Assembly (NCBI RefSeq): GCF_002104475.1
Contig: NZ_NBOF01000002.1
Location: forward strand, 930,001 to 994,000
Direction: 5' to 3'
DNA length: 64,000 bases
Source: Cognaticolwellia mytili
GTDB lineage: Bacteria; Pseudomonadota; Gammaproteobacteria; Enterobacterales; Alteromonadaceae
Shown here: one piece after another, positions 29,447-39,939 of the stretch
Layout of the letters: the number at the start of each line of letters is the position of its first letter
How positions within the stretch are numbered: the first letter of the stretch is position 1
Position numbers and translations under genes: made by a program
The notes under the pieces: model-generated
Database searches by the model: none
Told to the model about the DNA's origin: nothing
The model's input: the letters and a program-made list of their open reading frames with translations, nothing else

Positions 29447-29917
29447 TTAATCACCACTTCCTTGGCTAAACAAAAATTGCCCGATAAGCTCTTCTAACAC
29501 TAAAGCAGGCTTCGTATCCTCAATAAAGTCACCGGGCTGCAAAGTCTCAACTGATTCATCAATAAAACCGGGGAGTAAACCAACGTATTGTTCGCCCAAT
29601 AAACCGGCAGTCAAAATAGACACTGATGTTGCTTCTGAAAAGTCATTATATTCAGCATAAATATCTAAGGTCACCACTGGCGTATAATCTTCTGCATCTA
29701 GCGAAATATTGCTAACACGGCCAACCACTACCCCACCAACTTTAATGGGTGAGCGCACTTTAAGACCACCAATATTATCGAATTTCGCATGCAGCTGGTA
29801 AGTTTTACCATTGCCAGAAATACCACTGTCTGCAACCTTTAACGCCAACATCAATAACGCAGCAATACCTATTGCAGCAAATAAACCTACCAGTAACTCT
29901 ATTTTTTTCGACACCAT
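29447..29917 (-). CDS. mlaD: MCE-domain lipid transport protein MlaD
   Basis: MlaD forms the hexameric ring that receives phospholipids at the inner membrane. I choose the ATG at 29917 (156 residues), with GGTGGAAG just upstream; a TTG at 29935 would add six residues. One N-terminal helix (GLFAAIGIAALLMLALKV) precedes the MCE domain, which includes GGLKVRSPIKVGGVVVGRVS. The C-terminal part is helical. Confidence 0.95.
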   Translation of the reverse strand: MVSKKIELLVGLFAAIGIAALLMLALKVADSGISGNGKTYQLHAKFDNIGGLKVRSPIKVGGVVVGRVSNISLDAEDYTPVVTLDIYAEYNDFSEATSVSILTAGLLGEQYVGLLPGFIDESVETLQPGDFIEDTKPALVLEELIGQFLFSQGSGD

Positions 29918-29962
29918 GTCTTCCACCAAATTCAAAAATATTTAACTAAATAACAGCAATCA

Positions 29963-30739
29963 CTAGTTCGCAAACATTAATGCTGTTAAAACAAAATCTA
30001 AACCTAAAACCAATAATGACGACTGCACTACGGTTGAGGTTGTTGCTCGACTAATACCTTCAGATGTTGGTTCACAGGCATAACCTTTATAAACCGCTAT
30101 CCAAGTTACGACGAACGCAAAGACCAAACTTTTAATAATGCCATTAAGAATGTCTTTCTCAAATGATACTTGCGACTGCATAACCGACCAGAATGTACCA
30201 CTGTCAACGCCTAGCCAATCAACGCCGACTAAGTGAGCTCCAAGGATACCAACAGCCGAAAATATTGCCGCCAGCAATGGTAAACTAATAAAGCCAGCCC
30301 AAAAGCGCGGTGCAACAACGCGTCGTAATGGATCTACCGCCATCATTTCAAGGCTTGAAAGTTGCTCTGTTGCTTTCATTAAGCCAATTTCTGCAGTGAG
30401 TGCAGAGCCCGCACGACCGGCAAAAAGCAAAGCAGCAACAACAGGGCCAAGTTCACGTAACAATGACAATGCCACCATTGGCCCTAGACTTGCCTCGGCA
30501 CCGTATCCAACCAGAATAGTATAACCTTGCAAAGCCAACACCATACCGATGAACAATCCGGAGACTAGAATAATAATTAACGATAAAACACCAACCGAAT
30601 AAAGTTGGTTTAGTAATAAAGGAAAACCTTTGCGCGGGTTAGGTATATGGCACAACGACGATGCTAGCATCATCAATGCTCGTCCTAAGCCAGAAATTAG
30701 GTTGATAATGACACGACCTAAAGCTTGTATTTGCTTCAT
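29963..30739 (-). CDS. mlaE: Phospholipid transport permease MlaE
   Basis: The 258-residue membrane protein is the permease of the Mla lipid-asymmetry ABC system. It carries the MlaE core with [19 protein letters not shown]. Its ATG overlaps the stop codon of mlaF by one base (TAATG), so translation is coupled. Confidence 0.96.
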   Translation of the reverse strand: MKQIQALGRVIINLISGLGRALMMLASSLCHIPNPRKGFPLLLNQLYSVGVLSLIIILVSGLFIGMVLALQGYTILVGYGAEASLGPMVALSLLRELGPVVAALLFAGRAGSALTAEIGLMKATEQLSSLEMMAVDPLRRVVAPRFWAGFISLPLLAAIFSAVGILGAHLVGVDWLGVDSGTFWSVMQSQVSFEKDILNGIIKSLVFAFVVTWIAVYKGYACEPTSEGISRATTSTVVQSSLLVLGLDFVLTALMFAN

Positions 30740-31545
30740 TATTTATCACCTCGGCCAATAAGTTCATCTTGGTAGGATGCAGCAGGAAAATGAAATGGCA
30801 CTGGGCCATCAGAATCTCCTTTGACAAATTGTTGTACTAGTGGTGACGTTTGCCCATAAATTTCTGCCGGTGTCCCTTGGCCAATAATTTTTTGTTCAGC
30901 AATGATATAAATATAATCGGCGATACTCATCACTTCTGGAACATCATGCGATACCACAACTGAAGTTAAGCCCAATGCCTGCCCTAAGTCCTTAATCAAA
31001 TGCACAATAACGCCCATTGAAATTGGGTCTTGCCCAGCAAAAGGTTCATCATAAAGAATGAGTTCAGGATCTAAAGCAATTGCCCGAGCCAATGCAGCAC
31101 GACGTGCCATGCCACCAGAAAGCTCACTAGGTCGAAGATTTCTAGCCCCACGCAGGCCAACTGCTTCGAGCTTCATTAAAACCATTTTTTCAATCAAATC
31201 TTCAGATAATTCCGTATGTTCTCTTATTGGAAAAGCAATGTTGTCGTAAACGCTCATATCAGTGAATAACGCACCGCTTTGAAAAAGCATACTCATACGT
31301 TTACGTACATCGTATAAAACACCGCGAGATAATTGCGGGATATTATGACCATCAAATAATATTTGCCCTGATTCAGGCTTTATTTGGCCACCAATCAAAC
31401 GTAGCAATGTTGTTTTACCGATACCACTAGGGCCCATGATTGCCGTAATTTTACCTTTAGGAATCGACAAACTGATGCCGTCATAAATGACACGCTCATC
31501 GCGTTTAAAGGTCATATCTTTAATATCAACTAAAATTTCGGACAT
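30739..31545 (-). CDS. mlaF: Phospholipid transport ATPase MlaF
   Basis: This 268-residue ABC ATPase powers phospholipid movement by MlaE. Walker A is GPSGIGKTT, the signature is [20 protein letters not shown], and Walker B is [13 protein letters not shown]. It is the first gene of the mla operon, with a 363-bp divergent region separating it from yrbG. Confidence 0.96.
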   Translation of the reverse strand: MSEILVDIKDMTFKRDERVIYDGISLSIPKGKITAIMGPSGIGKTTLLRLIGGQIKPESGQILFDGHNIPQLSRGVLYDVRKRMSMLFQSGALFTDMSVYDNIAFPIREHTELSEDLIEKMVLMKLEAVGLRGARNLRPSELSGGMARRAALARAIALDPELILYDEPFAGQDPISMGVIVHLIKDLGQALGLTSVVVSHDVPEVMSIADYIYIIAEQKIIGQGTPAEIYGQTSPLVQQFVKGDSDGPVPFHFPAASYQDELIGRGDK

Positions 31546-31908
31546 ATAATAGGGTTTAGCATCATTATTTATTGTTGTCTTATGTAGAAGAATTCTAACC
31601 TAGCGCAAGATATCAGTCATTAGAAATTAACAAATAATTGGTACTAAAAACGTATGGAAATGTAATAAAGTGTAAGATCTACTTTGCTTAATGTGATTTT
31701 CATGGTTTAGTACCTTTATCAATATTAGTGATGAATGCACCTGCCAAAAAACCCAGAAAATGTTTATAATGTTTCCTTCCAAACAAACTTATTGGCAAAA
31801 TGAATGTTAATTGCATGTCATCAAACTCAAAGATAGGTTTATAATCCCTCTTTTATTTCATTATTAACGCAAATTAATACAATTGACCTTAGCTAACAGG
31901 AGCTTTGA
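31546..31908. promoter_or_regulatory. Divergent mlaF/yrbG control region
   Basis: The 363-bp stretch has no gene. A TATAAT box at 31765-31770 fits a promoter toward yrbG, with only a weak -35 (CTGCCA at 31741-31746). A perfect 9-bp inverted repeat, GGTACTAAA (31640-31648) and TTTAGTACC (31706-31714), sits in the middle and may be a regulator site or a loop. Confidence 0.5.
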
Positions 31909-32889
31909 ATGTTCATCCAAATTTTGATCTTATTACTTTCACTAATCACTTTAGTGTGGAGTGCAGACAAATTTGTATTTGGTGCGTCATCGTTAGCGCG
32001 CAACTTTGGCATATCCCCTATGATCATAGGCTTGACTATCGTTGCCATGGGTTCATCCGCCCCTGAAATGATGATAGCGGCTACTGCTTCTTTACAAGAT
32101 AATCCAGATACTGCTGTAGGTAACGCCATCGGCTCGAATATTACCAACATTGCCTTAGTACTAGGTTTAACCGCTTTATTTCATCCGCTGTACGTCTCTT
32201 CATCAACCATCAAGCGTGAAATTCCTTTAATATTAGTAATTACTGCTATCGCTACGTATATGCTAGCTAATAGTAATTTTAGTTTTAACGAGGGACTCAT
32301 TTTAATTATCGGATTTTTTTCTTATCTTGCTATTTTATTATTGGTAACATTGAAGCGAGCTAAACAAAACCCAATTGACGATAAAATGGTCCTTGAAGCC
32401 GAAAAAGAAGTGCCTGATGCGGTAAGTAAACCACGCTCTTTCTTCTGGTTAATTTTTGGAATGATTCTATTGCCATTAAGTGCGAGTTTTTTAGTCGATT
32501 CTTCAGTATTCATTGCTAAAGCTTTCGGGATCAGTGATTTAGTTATTGGCCTAACTGTGATTGCTGTTGGTACAAGCCTACCTGAACTTGCGGCAAGTAT
32601 TATGAGTATAATCAAAAAAGAAGATGACTTAGCATTAGGGAATATTATTGGCTCAAATATTTTTAATATTTTAGCAGTATTATCACTAGCAGGGTTAATT
32701 TCTCCTGGCGACATTGACCAAGATGCTGCTGCACGTGATGCTCCTTACATGCTAGCTACCACCTTTTTATTATTCATTTTATGTTTTAGCCGCAGTGGTA
32801 AATTTCGTATAACACGAGCAAAAGGCTTATTACTACTAGCGGTATATATTGGTTACCAAGTCCTCCTTTTTAGCCAACTTAAAGCCTAA
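31909..32889 (+). CDS. yrbG: CaCA-family Ca2+/Na+ antiporter (YrbG-like)
   Basis: The 326-residue protein shows two inverted repeats of the Ca2+:cation antiporter family. Each carries an ion-binding alpha motif: MGSSAPEMMIA with NAIGSNITNIALVLG, and GTSLPELAAS with NIIGSNIFNILAVL. About ten membrane segments are present. An SD-like AGGAG lies just upstream. It leads the kds-lpt-rpoN run exactly as in E. coli. Confidence 0.93.
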   Translation: MFIQILILLLSLITLVWSADKFVFGASSLARNFGISPMIIGLTIVAMGSSAPEMMIAATASLQDNPDTAVGNAIGSNITNIALVLGLTALFHPLYVSSSTIKREIPLILVITAIATYMLANSNFSFNEGLILIIGFFSYLAILLLVTLKRAKQNPIDDKMVLEAEKEVPDAVSKPRSFFWLIFGMILLPLSASFLVDSSVFIAKAFGISDLVIGLTVIAVGTSLPELAASIMSIIKKEDDLALGNIIGSNIFNILAVLSLAGLISPGDIDQDAAARDAPYMLATTFLLFILCFSRSGKFRITRAKGLLLLAVYIGYQVLLFSQLKA

Positions 32890-32902
32890 CTAACGGTATA
32901 TT

Positions 32903-33871
32903 ATGATGAAAGATTTTAAGCAACTAGCACAGAATGTCATTGAAATAGAGCAACAAGCCATCGCTGAGTTATCAGCGTTTATTGATGATGACTTCGCTAA
33001 AGCCTGTGAACTCATGTTCAATTGTACTGGCAGAGTAGTCGTAATCGGCATGGGAAAATCGGGTCATATAGGCGGTAAAATCGCAGCAACATTGGCTAGC
33101 ACAGGCACACCGTCATTTTTCGTCCACCCAGGAGAAGCTAGTCATGGTGACTTGGGTATGATCACTCGAAATGACGTGGTATTAACCATATCTAACTCTG
33201 GTGAAACCGGCGAAGTACTAGCAATTATTCCTGTAATCAAACGCATTGGCGCAAAACTTATCTCCATGACAGGTAAACCTGACTCTACCTTAGCAAAATT
33301 AGCTGATAGGCATGTATGTGTACAAGTTTCACAAGAAGCTTGCCCGCTAGGCCTAGCACCTACATCAAGTACCACCGCCACATTAGTAATGGGTGACGCC
33401 ATTGCTGTGGCATTGTTAAATGCTCGTGGTTTTACCGCTGATGATTTCGCTTTATCACATCCAGGTGGCAGTTTAGGTAAGCGATTATTGCTACGTTTAG
33501 CCGATATCATGCATAAAAATGATCGAATTCCCATGGTTAACGTCAATGCTAAAATAAAAGATGCGTTAGTTGAAATGTCGCTAAAAGGTTTAGGTATGAC
33601 CGCTGTGGTAGATGATGAGACGGTCCTAGCAGGGCTATTTACCGATGGTGATTTACGTCGAATATTAGACGCACAGATAGATATTCATCAAGACATGATA
33701 TCTAGTGTCATGACGAAAAAACCTTATGTTGCTGAGCAAGATATGCTAGCAGCAGAAGCATTAAAAATAATGGAAGACAAAAAAATTAATGGTTTAATTA
33801 TTGTAGATAAGAACAACCAACCCGTTGGTGCAATGAATATGCATGATTTATTAAAATCAGGAGTGTTATAA
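32903..33871 (+). CDS. kdsD: D-arabinose 5-phosphate isomerase KdsD
   Basis: KdsD makes arabinose 5-phosphate, the first precursor of the LPS sugar Kdo. A SIS domain (about 35-170, with GMGKSGHIGGKIAATLASTG) is followed by two CBS domains (about 205-322). It is followed by kdsC after 2 bp. Confidence 0.97.
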   Translation: MMKDFKQLAQNVIEIEQQAIAELSAFIDDDFAKACELMFNCTGRVVVIGMGKSGHIGGKIAATLASTGTPSFFVHPGEASHGDLGMITRNDVVLTISNSGETGEVLAIIPVIKRIGAKLISMTGKPDSTLAKLADRHVCVQVSQEACPLGLAPTSSTTATLVMGDAIAVALLNARGFTADDFALSHPGGSLGKRLLLRLADIMHKNDRIPMVNVNAKIKDALVEMSLKGLGMTAVVDDETVLAGLFTDGDLRRILDAQIDIHQDMISSVMTKKPYVAEQDMLAAEALKIMEDKKINGLIIVDKNNQPVGAMNMHDLLKSGVL

Positions 33872-33873
33872 CG

Positions 33874-34419
33874 TTGGACAGTTTATATGGCAAAGTCGAC
33901 AGTGATATTTGGCAGAAGGCCCGTAACATCAAACTCTTTATTTGTGACATTGACGGAGTTTTTTCTGACGGACGTATCTACTTAGGTAATGACGGTGAAG
34001 AGCTAAAAGCCTTTCATACGAAAGACGGTTATGGCATAAAGGCCTTAGGCGCTAGCGGTGTTGATGTCGCAGTCATTACGGGTCGACAATCCAATATCGT
34101 TCAAACTCGCATGACAGCGCTAAATGTTAAACATATAATCCAAGGGCAAGAAAATAAGCTACCAGCACTAAAAACCATGGCTACTTCACTTAATTTACGG
34201 CCAGAGCAAATTGCCTACATAGGTGATGATATGCCAGACTTTGAATGTCTTAATTATGTTGGGTTAAGTATTGCTGTAAATGATGCACATCCAGCTATTT
34301 TAAAAATATGCGACTATATTACTTATACAAGTGGCGGTTTTGGTGCCGTGCGCGAAGTTTGTGATTTAATCATGCAGAGCCAAAAGACCCTAGCTGATGC
34401 AACGGGCGCAAGCATATGA
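33874..34419 (+). CDS. kdsC: Kdo 8-phosphate phosphatase KdsC
   Basis: This HAD-family phosphatase removes the phosphate from Kdo 8-phosphate. The catalytic DxD lies in LFICDIDGVFSDG near residues 20-32, and VITGRQSN is motif II. The start is TTG at 33874 with AGGAG upstream, because the next in-frame Met would remove the catalytic loop. It overlaps lptC by 4 bp. Confidence 0.95.
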   Translation: MDSLYGKVDSDIWQKARNIKLFICDIDGVFSDGRIYLGNDGEELKAFHTKDGYGIKALGASGVDVAVITGRQSNIVQTRMTALNVKHIIQGQENKLPALKTMATSLNLRPEQIAYIGDDMPDFECLNYVGLSIAVNDAHPAILKICDYITYTSGGFGAVREVCDLIMQSQKTLADATGASI

Positions 34420-34982
34420 ATCGAATATACAGTGCGACAATTGCCTTTTTCCTATTCGCTATAGCCACTTATGGTTTAATCGAATGGTATAGCGCCAAAG
34501 AAGTCGACACCAGTGTACTTGATAATAGTAACGAACCAGAATTTATCGCAGAAAACCTTAATAGTGACATTTATCAGGATGCCGGCGATTTATCATATGT
34601 TGTAGAAGCTCGACGTATGGAACATTATGAGCAATTAGAAGTTACACATTTTGAATACCCACGCTATACCTTGTATCCAAAAAATAGTAAGCCGGCTTGG
34701 CAAGTAACCGCCAACGAAGCCACCTTGTATAACAATAATCGTGTAAGATTGGAAAATCGTGTCAGGCTAATTGCCACAGACAAAGAAAGTCTAATACAAG
34801 AAGTGCATGGAAAAAATTTAGAAATGGACTTGAAAAGCAATATAATTAGCTCAGAGCAAACTATTCTAATATTAGGTAAAGGATTTACTATGTATGGCTC
34901 AGGATTAATTGTAGACTTAAACACAACACAGATGACATTGACCGAACATGTACAAACCATTTATAAAAACGTTAAAAATTAA
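34416..34982 (+). CDS. lptC: LPS export protein LptC
   Basis: LptC is a bitopic inner-membrane protein that passes LPS from LptBFG to LptA. The 188-residue sequence has one N-terminal helix (about 5-22) and a beta-jellyroll domain. It overlaps kdsC by 4 bp, and its last 35 bp overlap the start of lptA. Confidence 0.93.
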   Translation: MNRIYSATIAFFLFAIATYGLIEWYSAKEVDTSVLDNSNEPEFIAENLNSDIYQDAGDLSYVVEARRMEHYEQLEVTHFEYPRYTLYPKNSKPAWQVTANEATLYNNNRVRLENRVRLIATDKESLIQEVHGKNLEMDLKSNIISSEQTILILGKGFTMYGSGLIVDLNTTQMTLTEHVQTIYKNVKN

Positions 34983-35493
34983 ATTAACTTACTTAGTAGC
35001 ACTTATTCTATTAGTGCCAGTAGTAAACGCCGAAAAATTTGATGTTGAGCAAGAAATTAAAATTTCTTCGGATCGGCAAGCCGCAGATCTGAAAAATAAA
35101 ATTTTCAGTTATATTGATAATGTCATTATTTCTCAAGGCACTTTGACCATCAATGCTGATTTGGTGCAAGTTATCACACAAGATAAAAGCAATGAAAAAA
35201 CTTACATTGCTAAGGGCTCACCTGCGACATTCGAACAAACCTTAGAAGATGGCAGCCCAATTAATTTGCAAGCCAATGAAATTAGGTATGAACCAGCGAA
35301 GAACATGGTGGTCATTTCTGGTCATGCTCTGTTACGTCAAGAAGGCAGTGAAGTGAGCGGCAGTAAAATTACTTATAATTTCGAAACTGAGTATGTTAAT
35401 GCTGAAAGTTTAGAAAATGCTAAAGTTGAAACAGTACTGCAACCTAAAGCTAAAGCGGTATTACCGAAAGAACTTAAGGAAAAGCTCAAGTAA
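34948..35493 (+). CDS. lptA: LPS periplasmic bridge protein LptA
   Basis: LptA polymerises into the periplasmic bridge that carries LPS to LptDE. A signal peptide (about 1-28, ending VVNA) is followed by the OstA-like domain (ISSDRQAADLKNKIFSYIDN). The overlap with lptC is 35 bp in another frame. lptB follows directly after the stop. Confidence 0.94.
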   Translation: MYKPFIKTLKIKLTYLVALILLVPVVNAEKFDVEQEIKISSDRQAADLKNKIFSYIDNVIISQGTLTINADLVQVITQDKSNEKTYIAKGSPATFEQTLEDGSPINLQANEIRYEPAKNMVVISGHALLRQEGSEVSGSKITYNFETEYVNAESLENAKVETVLQPKAKAVLPKELKEKLK

Positions 35494-36225
35494 ATGTCGA
35501 ATTCAACATTATCTGCCACTGGCTTAGCAAAATCTTATAAAGGTAGAAAAGTCGTAAAAAACGTCAGTTTAAAAGTTTCAGCAGGGCAAATTGTTGGCTT
35601 ATTAGGGCCAAACGGAGCGGGTAAAACCACATCATTTTATATGATTGTCGGCCTAGTCGATAATGATGATGGTGCAATTAGTTTAAACGATGAAGACTTA
35701 ACCTTACTGCCTATGCATGAACGTGCACGTAAAGGGATTGGTTATTTGCCGCAAGAGGCATCGATATTTCGTAAACTATCCGTTTACGATAATATTATGG
35801 CAATTTTACAAACTCGAAAAACATTATCTGATGTTGAAAAAGAAGAAAAGTTAGAGCACTTGCTTGAAGAGTTCAATATTAGTCATATTAAAGACAACTT
35901 AGGCATGAGTTTATCAGGTGGTGAACGTCGACGCGTAGAAATTGCACGTGCGTTAGCAGCTGATCCAAAGTTCATTCTACTAGATGAACCTTTTGCTGGA
36001 GTTGATCCTATTTCGGTAGGTGATATAAAAAAAATTATCCTACACTTAAAGGACCGTGGTATTGGTATCCTGATAACTGATCATAATGTACGTGAAACAT
36101 TAGATGTTTGTGAACATGCCTATATTGTCAGTCATGGTGAACTTATTGCGGAAGGAAACTCAGATCAAATTCTTGCAAACCAACACGTAAGAGATGTATA
36201 CCTAGGCGAGCAATTCACGCTATAG
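35494..36225 (+). CDS. lptB: LPS export ATPase LptB
   Basis: The 243-residue ATPase drives LPS extraction with LptFG. Walker A is GPNGAGKTT, the signature is [19 protein letters not shown], and Walker B is [13 protein letters not shown]. It starts at the base after the lptA stop, and rpoN follows after 67 bp. Confidence 0.97.
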   Translation: MSNSTLSATGLAKSYKGRKVVKNVSLKVSAGQIVGLLGPNGAGKTTSFYMIVGLVDNDDGAISLNDEDLTLLPMHERARKGIGYLPQEASIFRKLSVYDNIMAILQTRKTLSDVEKEEKLEHLLEEFNISHIKDNLGMSLSGGERRRVEIARALAADPKFILLDEPFAGVDPISVGDIKKIILHLKDRGIGILITDHNVRETLDVCEHAYIVSHGELIAEGNSDQILANQHVRDVYLGEQFTL

Positions 36226-36292
36226 TTAATAATAGACTGTTAGCAGTAAAATAATAATGTTCTAAATTAGTCACAGGGAAACAAAAAACTAA

Positions 36293-37801
36293 ATGCGTCC
36301 TACTCTGCAACTCCGTATCGGACAACAGCTCACGATGACCCCACAATTGCAGCAAGCAATTAAGCTGTTGCAATTGTCTACCTTGGATCTACAACAAGAG
36401 ATTCAGGAAGCACTTGAAAGTAATCCATTATTAGAGATGGATGAAAATCAAGTCAACGCTTCAGAAAATACCCCAGATAATTTAGAAGAGGCCTTCTCAG
36501 TAAGTACTAATAACAGTAATGAAGTGACACCTTCAGATGGCAGTGAAGACTCAGCACCGACCATCGATGAAATTAGCTCTGCCGAAGGTTTAGCGAAAAC
36601 AGATATACCTGAAGAACTTAATACCGATACAACATGGGATGATAATTTCAGTGCGGGCACTAGCAGTAGTGGTGTTGGTCCAGCATCTGAAGACTATACG
36701 TATCAAGGTGAAACTAAAGACTCTATTCAAGATCACCTTATTTGGCAAATGGAATTAACGCCTTTTACAGAAACCGATCAAGCCATTGCTGTCGCGATTA
36801 TTGAAGCGATTGATGAAGCGGGTTATTTGACGGTATCTGCTGACGAAATCTTAGAAAGTGTTGGTATCGAAGGGTTAGAACTAGACGAAATTGAAGTGGT
36901 ATTGAAACGTATTAATGTTTTCGATCCTGTCGGTGTGGCAGCACGCTCAATTCCAGAATGTTTACTTATCCAGCTCAATCAGTTTTCTAAAGACACACCA
37001 TGGTTAGCGGAAACAAAAGTAGCTGTTAGAGACCATATTGATTTACTGGGTAATCGAGACTATCGTCAATTAATGCGCAAGCTACGCTTAAAAGAAGAAC
37101 AACTGCGCGAAGTTATACGCCTTATTCAAACCCTTGACCCTCGTCCTGGTGATAGTGTTATTAAAAGTGAAGAGCAATATGTCATTCCTGATGTTTCAGT
37201 CGAAAAGAAGAATGGCCGTTGGACCGTTGAATTAAACCCGGACACTGCACCTAAATTATCAGTCAATCAGCAGTATGCTGCGATGTCTAGATCCATGAAA
37301 TCAACCACTGACACACAATTTATTCGCTCTAATTTACAAGAAGCAAAGTGGTTTATTAAAAGCTTAGAAAGTCGTAACGATACCTTACTAAAAGTTTCTA
37401 ATTGCATTGTCCAACGACAACAAGGTTTTTTTGAGCACGGCCCAGAAGCTATGCGACCTATGGTGTTAAACGATATTGCTGAAGCTGTTGATATGCATGA
37501 GTCCACTATTTCTCGTGTTACTACGCAAAAATATATGCACACACCACGAGGTATATTTGAGCTTAAATATTTCTTTTCAAGTCACGTTAGTACTGAAAAT
37601 GGCGGGGAATGCTCATCAACCGCTATTCGTGAATTAATTAAAAAATTAGTCGCCGCAGAAGTAGCAGCTAAACCTCTAAGCGACAGTAAAATGGCCGATG
37701 TTTTAGCGGATCAAGGCATCAAAGTTGCCAGACGTACCATTGCTAAGTATCGGGAGTCACTCTCAATACCACCATCGAATCAACGTAAAAGCCTATTATA
37801 G
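36293..37801 (+). CDS. rpoN: RNA polymerase sigma-54 factor
   Basis: Sigma-54 directs polymerase to -24/-12 promoters that need enhancer-binding ATPases. The 502-residue protein has the glutamine-rich region I ([20 protein letters not shown]), an acidic region II, the core-binding region, and the C-terminal RpoN box [10 protein letters not shown]. The gene is flanked by lptB and hpf in the classical order. Confidence 0.98.
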   Translation: MRPTLQLRIGQQLTMTPQLQQAIKLLQLSTLDLQQEIQEALESNPLLEMDENQVNASENTPDNLEEAFSVSTNNSNEVTPSDGSEDSAPTIDEISSAEGLAKTDIPEELNTDTTWDDNFSAGTSSSGVGPASEDYTYQGETKDSIQDHLIWQMELTPFTETDQAIAVAIIEAIDEAGYLTVSADEILESVGIEGLELDEIEVVLKRINVFDPVGVAARSIPECLLIQLNQFSKDTPWLAETKVAVRDHIDLLGNRDYRQLMRKLRLKEEQLREVIRLIQTLDPRPGDSVIKSEEQYVIPDVSVEKKNGRWTVELNPDTAPKLSVNQQYAAMSRSMKSTTDTQFIRSNLQEAKWFIKSLESRNDTLLKVSNCIVQRQQGFFEHGPEAMRPMVLNDIAEAVDMHESTISRVTTQKYMHTPRGIFELKYFFSSHVSTENGGECSSTAIRELIKKLVAAEVAAKPLSDSKMADVLADQGIKVARRTIAKYRESLSIPPSNQRKSLL

Positions 37802-37838
37802 GTTTGATTTATTAACCCGCAAAAGAGGATTGACGCAT

Positions 37839-38126
37839 ATGCAAATTAATCTTACCGGACACCATGTCGATGTTACTGATTCATTACGTGATTATGTTAA
37901 TGGAAAATTTGAAAAATTAGAGCGACATTTTGATCATATCAACAACGTTCATGTGGTTTTAACAGTCGAAAAACTCAACCAAATAGCAGAGTCGACGGTA
38001 CACTTAAGTGGCTCAGAAGTTCATGCGAAAGCAGAAAACCATGACATGTATGCTTCAATTGATTCACTAATTGATAAACTAGATCGCCAAATATTGAAAT
38101 ATAAAGGCAAAATAAATAAACATTAA
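37839..38126 (+). CDS. hpf: Ribosome hibernation promoting factor
   Basis: The short HPF binds the 30S subunit and helps form inactive ribosomes in starved cells. I choose the ATG at 37839 (95 residues) because AGAGGA lies upstream and the protein begins MQINLTGHHVDVTDSLRDYV; a longer reading would run back into rpoN. Placement between rpoN and ptsN is standard. Confidence 0.96.
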   Translation: MQINLTGHHVDVTDSLRDYVNGKFEKLERHFDHINNVHVVLTVEKLNQIAESTVHLSGSEVHAKAENHDMYASIDSLIDKLDRQILKYKGKINKH

Positions 38127-38156
38127 CCCCCTTCACATTAGGTTTTTGAAGTCATT

Positions 38157-38609
38157 ATGAAGTTGCAAGACATCTTAACCCCGGACTGCACAATATGTGC
38201 AGCACCGGGTGCCAGTAAAAAACGCATTTTAGAATATTTAAGCAGTTTAGCGGCAGAAAAACTCGAAGGCCACGATACTTTTCAATTGTTGGAAAGCCTG
38301 GTAAAGCGTGAAAAAATGGGTTCAACCGGTATAGGTAGTGGCATTGCTATTCCTCACGGGCGTTTAGAAAATGCTGAAAAAGCAATTGCCGTTGTTATCA
38401 CCACAGAACAAGCGATCAACTTTGACTCGATAGACCATCGCCCGGTTGATATTTTTATCGCATTATTTGCTCCAGAAGAAGAATGCCAAAACCATTTATG
38501 CACACTACAGAGCATCGCAACAATATTCCGTGATAAACAGTTTTGTAAACAAGTTCGTAAATGTGAAAGTAATCAAGCACTTTTTGAATTAATCCAACAA
38601 GCGAGTTAA
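38157..38609 (+). CDS. ptsN: Nitrogen PTS enzyme IIA (EIIA-Ntr)
   Basis: PtsN is the final phosphate acceptor of the nitrogen phosphotransferase chain and regulates potassium and stress functions by its phosphorylation state. The phospho-histidine lies in GSGIAIPHGRLENA. The 150-residue length is normal. Npr, its phosphate donor, is encoded two genes downstream. Confidence 0.97.
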   Translation: MKLQDILTPDCTICAAPGASKKRILEYLSSLAAEKLEGHDTFQLLESLVKREKMGSTGIGSGIAIPHGRLENAEKAIAVVITTEQAINFDSIDHRPVDIFIALFAPEEECQNHLCTLQSIATIFRDKQFCKQVRKCESNQALFELIQQAS

Positions 38610-38615
38610 AGAGCG

Positions 38616-39470
38616 ATGAAATTAATCATTGTCAGTGGGCGTTCTGGCTCAGGTAAAAGTGTTGCACTGCGAGTATTAGAAGATTTGGGCTACTACTGTG
38701 TTGATAATATTCCAGTAAATTTACTACCTGCGCTAACACATACTGTTATTAATGATTATGAAAATGTCGCCGTCAGCCTTGATGTTCGTAATCTACCAAA
38801 AGATCCAAATGATGTGCCGGAAATTATTGATTATCTCCCTAGCGCCGTTGAATTAAATTTACTCTATTTAGATGCCGATGATAGCGACTTAATTCGTCGC
38901 TTTAGCGAAACAAGACGTTTACACCCATTAATCAAACAAAATATAGCACTTGATCAAGCTATCGCACTGGAAAAGCAATTATTAGAGCCAATTGCAACAC
39001 GCGCACATTTATATATTAATACCAGTCAACTTTCACCACACCAATTAGCTGACTTAGTCCGAGAAAGAATTCTTGGCAAAAAATCTGGCTCTATGGTGGT
39101 AGTATTTGAATCATTTGGTTTTAAACATGGTGTGCCGCAAGATGCAGATTATGTATTTGATGCTCGATTTCTGCCTAACCCCTATTGGGATAAAGAATTA
39201 AAAGCTCACACCGGCTTAGATAAGCCAGTACAGGATTTTCTCGCGACTCAACCTATAGTCACTAAATTTATCTGGCAAATTAATAGCTTTATGATGACTT
39301 GGTTGCCACATCTAGAACGCAATAATCGTAGTTATGTCACGATTGCGATTGGCTGTACCGGTGGTAAACATAGATCAGTTTATATTGCAGAGTTGCTCGC
39401 CAACAATATGCGAAAAGAGCGTGTTGACGTGCAATCTCGCCATCGTGATTTAACACTTCCTAGCACATAA
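38616..39470 (+). CDS. rapZ: RNase adapter protein RapZ
   Basis: RapZ senses glucosamine 6-phosphate and guides RNase E to the GlmZ small RNA in enteric bacteria. The 284-residue protein has Walker A GRSGSGKS at the start and the conserved C-terminal GCTGGKHRSVYIAE. It follows ptsN by 6 bp. Whether a GlmZ-like RNA exists here cannot be seen. Confidence 0.96.
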   Translation: MKLIIVSGRSGSGKSVALRVLEDLGYYCVDNIPVNLLPALTHTVINDYENVAVSLDVRNLPKDPNDVPEIIDYLPSAVELNLLYLDADDSDLIRRFSETRRLHPLIKQNIALDQAIALEKQLLEPIATRAHLYINTSQLSPHQLADLVRERILGKKSGSMVVVFESFGFKHGVPQDADYVFDARFLPNPYWDKELKAHTGLDKPVQDFLATQPIVTKFIWQINSFMMTWLPHLERNNRSYVTIAIGCTGGKHRSVYIAELLANNMRKERVDVQSRHRDLTLPST

Positions 39471-39489
39471 CTTAATAACCGCACTTATT

Positions 39490-39762
39490 ATGCCAATTAG
39501 TCGTCAAGTAAGGATCATCAATAAGCTAGGACTCCACGCTCGGGCAGCATCAAAGTTAGCCCTGCTAAGTCAAAAGTTCAGCGCGACGATAACCTTAGAT
39601 TTGGGCAACAATAGCGCTGATGCCAATAGTATTATGGGTCTAATGCTACTGGCAGGTGCTCAAGGGAAAATCGTTAACGTAACCGCAACAGGCAAAGATG
39701 CAGAGCTCGCCTTAAATGAAATTTGCCAATTATTTAGTGATAGGTTTGACGAAGCAGAATAA
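39490..39762 (+). CDS. npr: Nitrogen PTS phosphocarrier Npr
   Basis: The 90-residue HPr-like protein carries phosphate from PtsP to PtsN. The active histidine lies in NKLGLHARAASKL. It closes the rpoN-hpf-ptsN-rapZ-npr run and is followed by a long imperfect hairpin (TTGACTTA at 39769, TAAGTCAA ending 39801) before mgtE. Confidence 0.95.
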   Translation: MPISRQVRIINKLGLHARAASKLALLSQKFSATITLDLGNNSADANSIMGLMLLAGAQGKIVNVTATGKDAELALNEICQLFSDRFDEAE

Positions 39763-39939
39763 GCACCGTTGACTTACCTGTTCAACCAGTTATTAAGTCA
39801 ATAAAAAAGCTGCGAAAAGCAGTAAATTACGATAAACTAATTTTCGATATTTATTAAACACTCACTGCAACATTACCTTAATAAATATCCTTCATAATAA
39901 AAATATCAAATTCGTTTTGCAACGGCACAGGATAATAAT

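Noticed and set aside
37725-37838. An N-terminal extension of HPF overlapping rpoN
   Set aside because: The ATG at 37839 has a good ribosome site, and the protein then begins exactly as HPF does.
39763-39939. A magnesium riboswitch before mgtE
   Set aside because: The gap is only 177 bp and shows just a simple hairpin, with no M-box or mgtA-type leader features.
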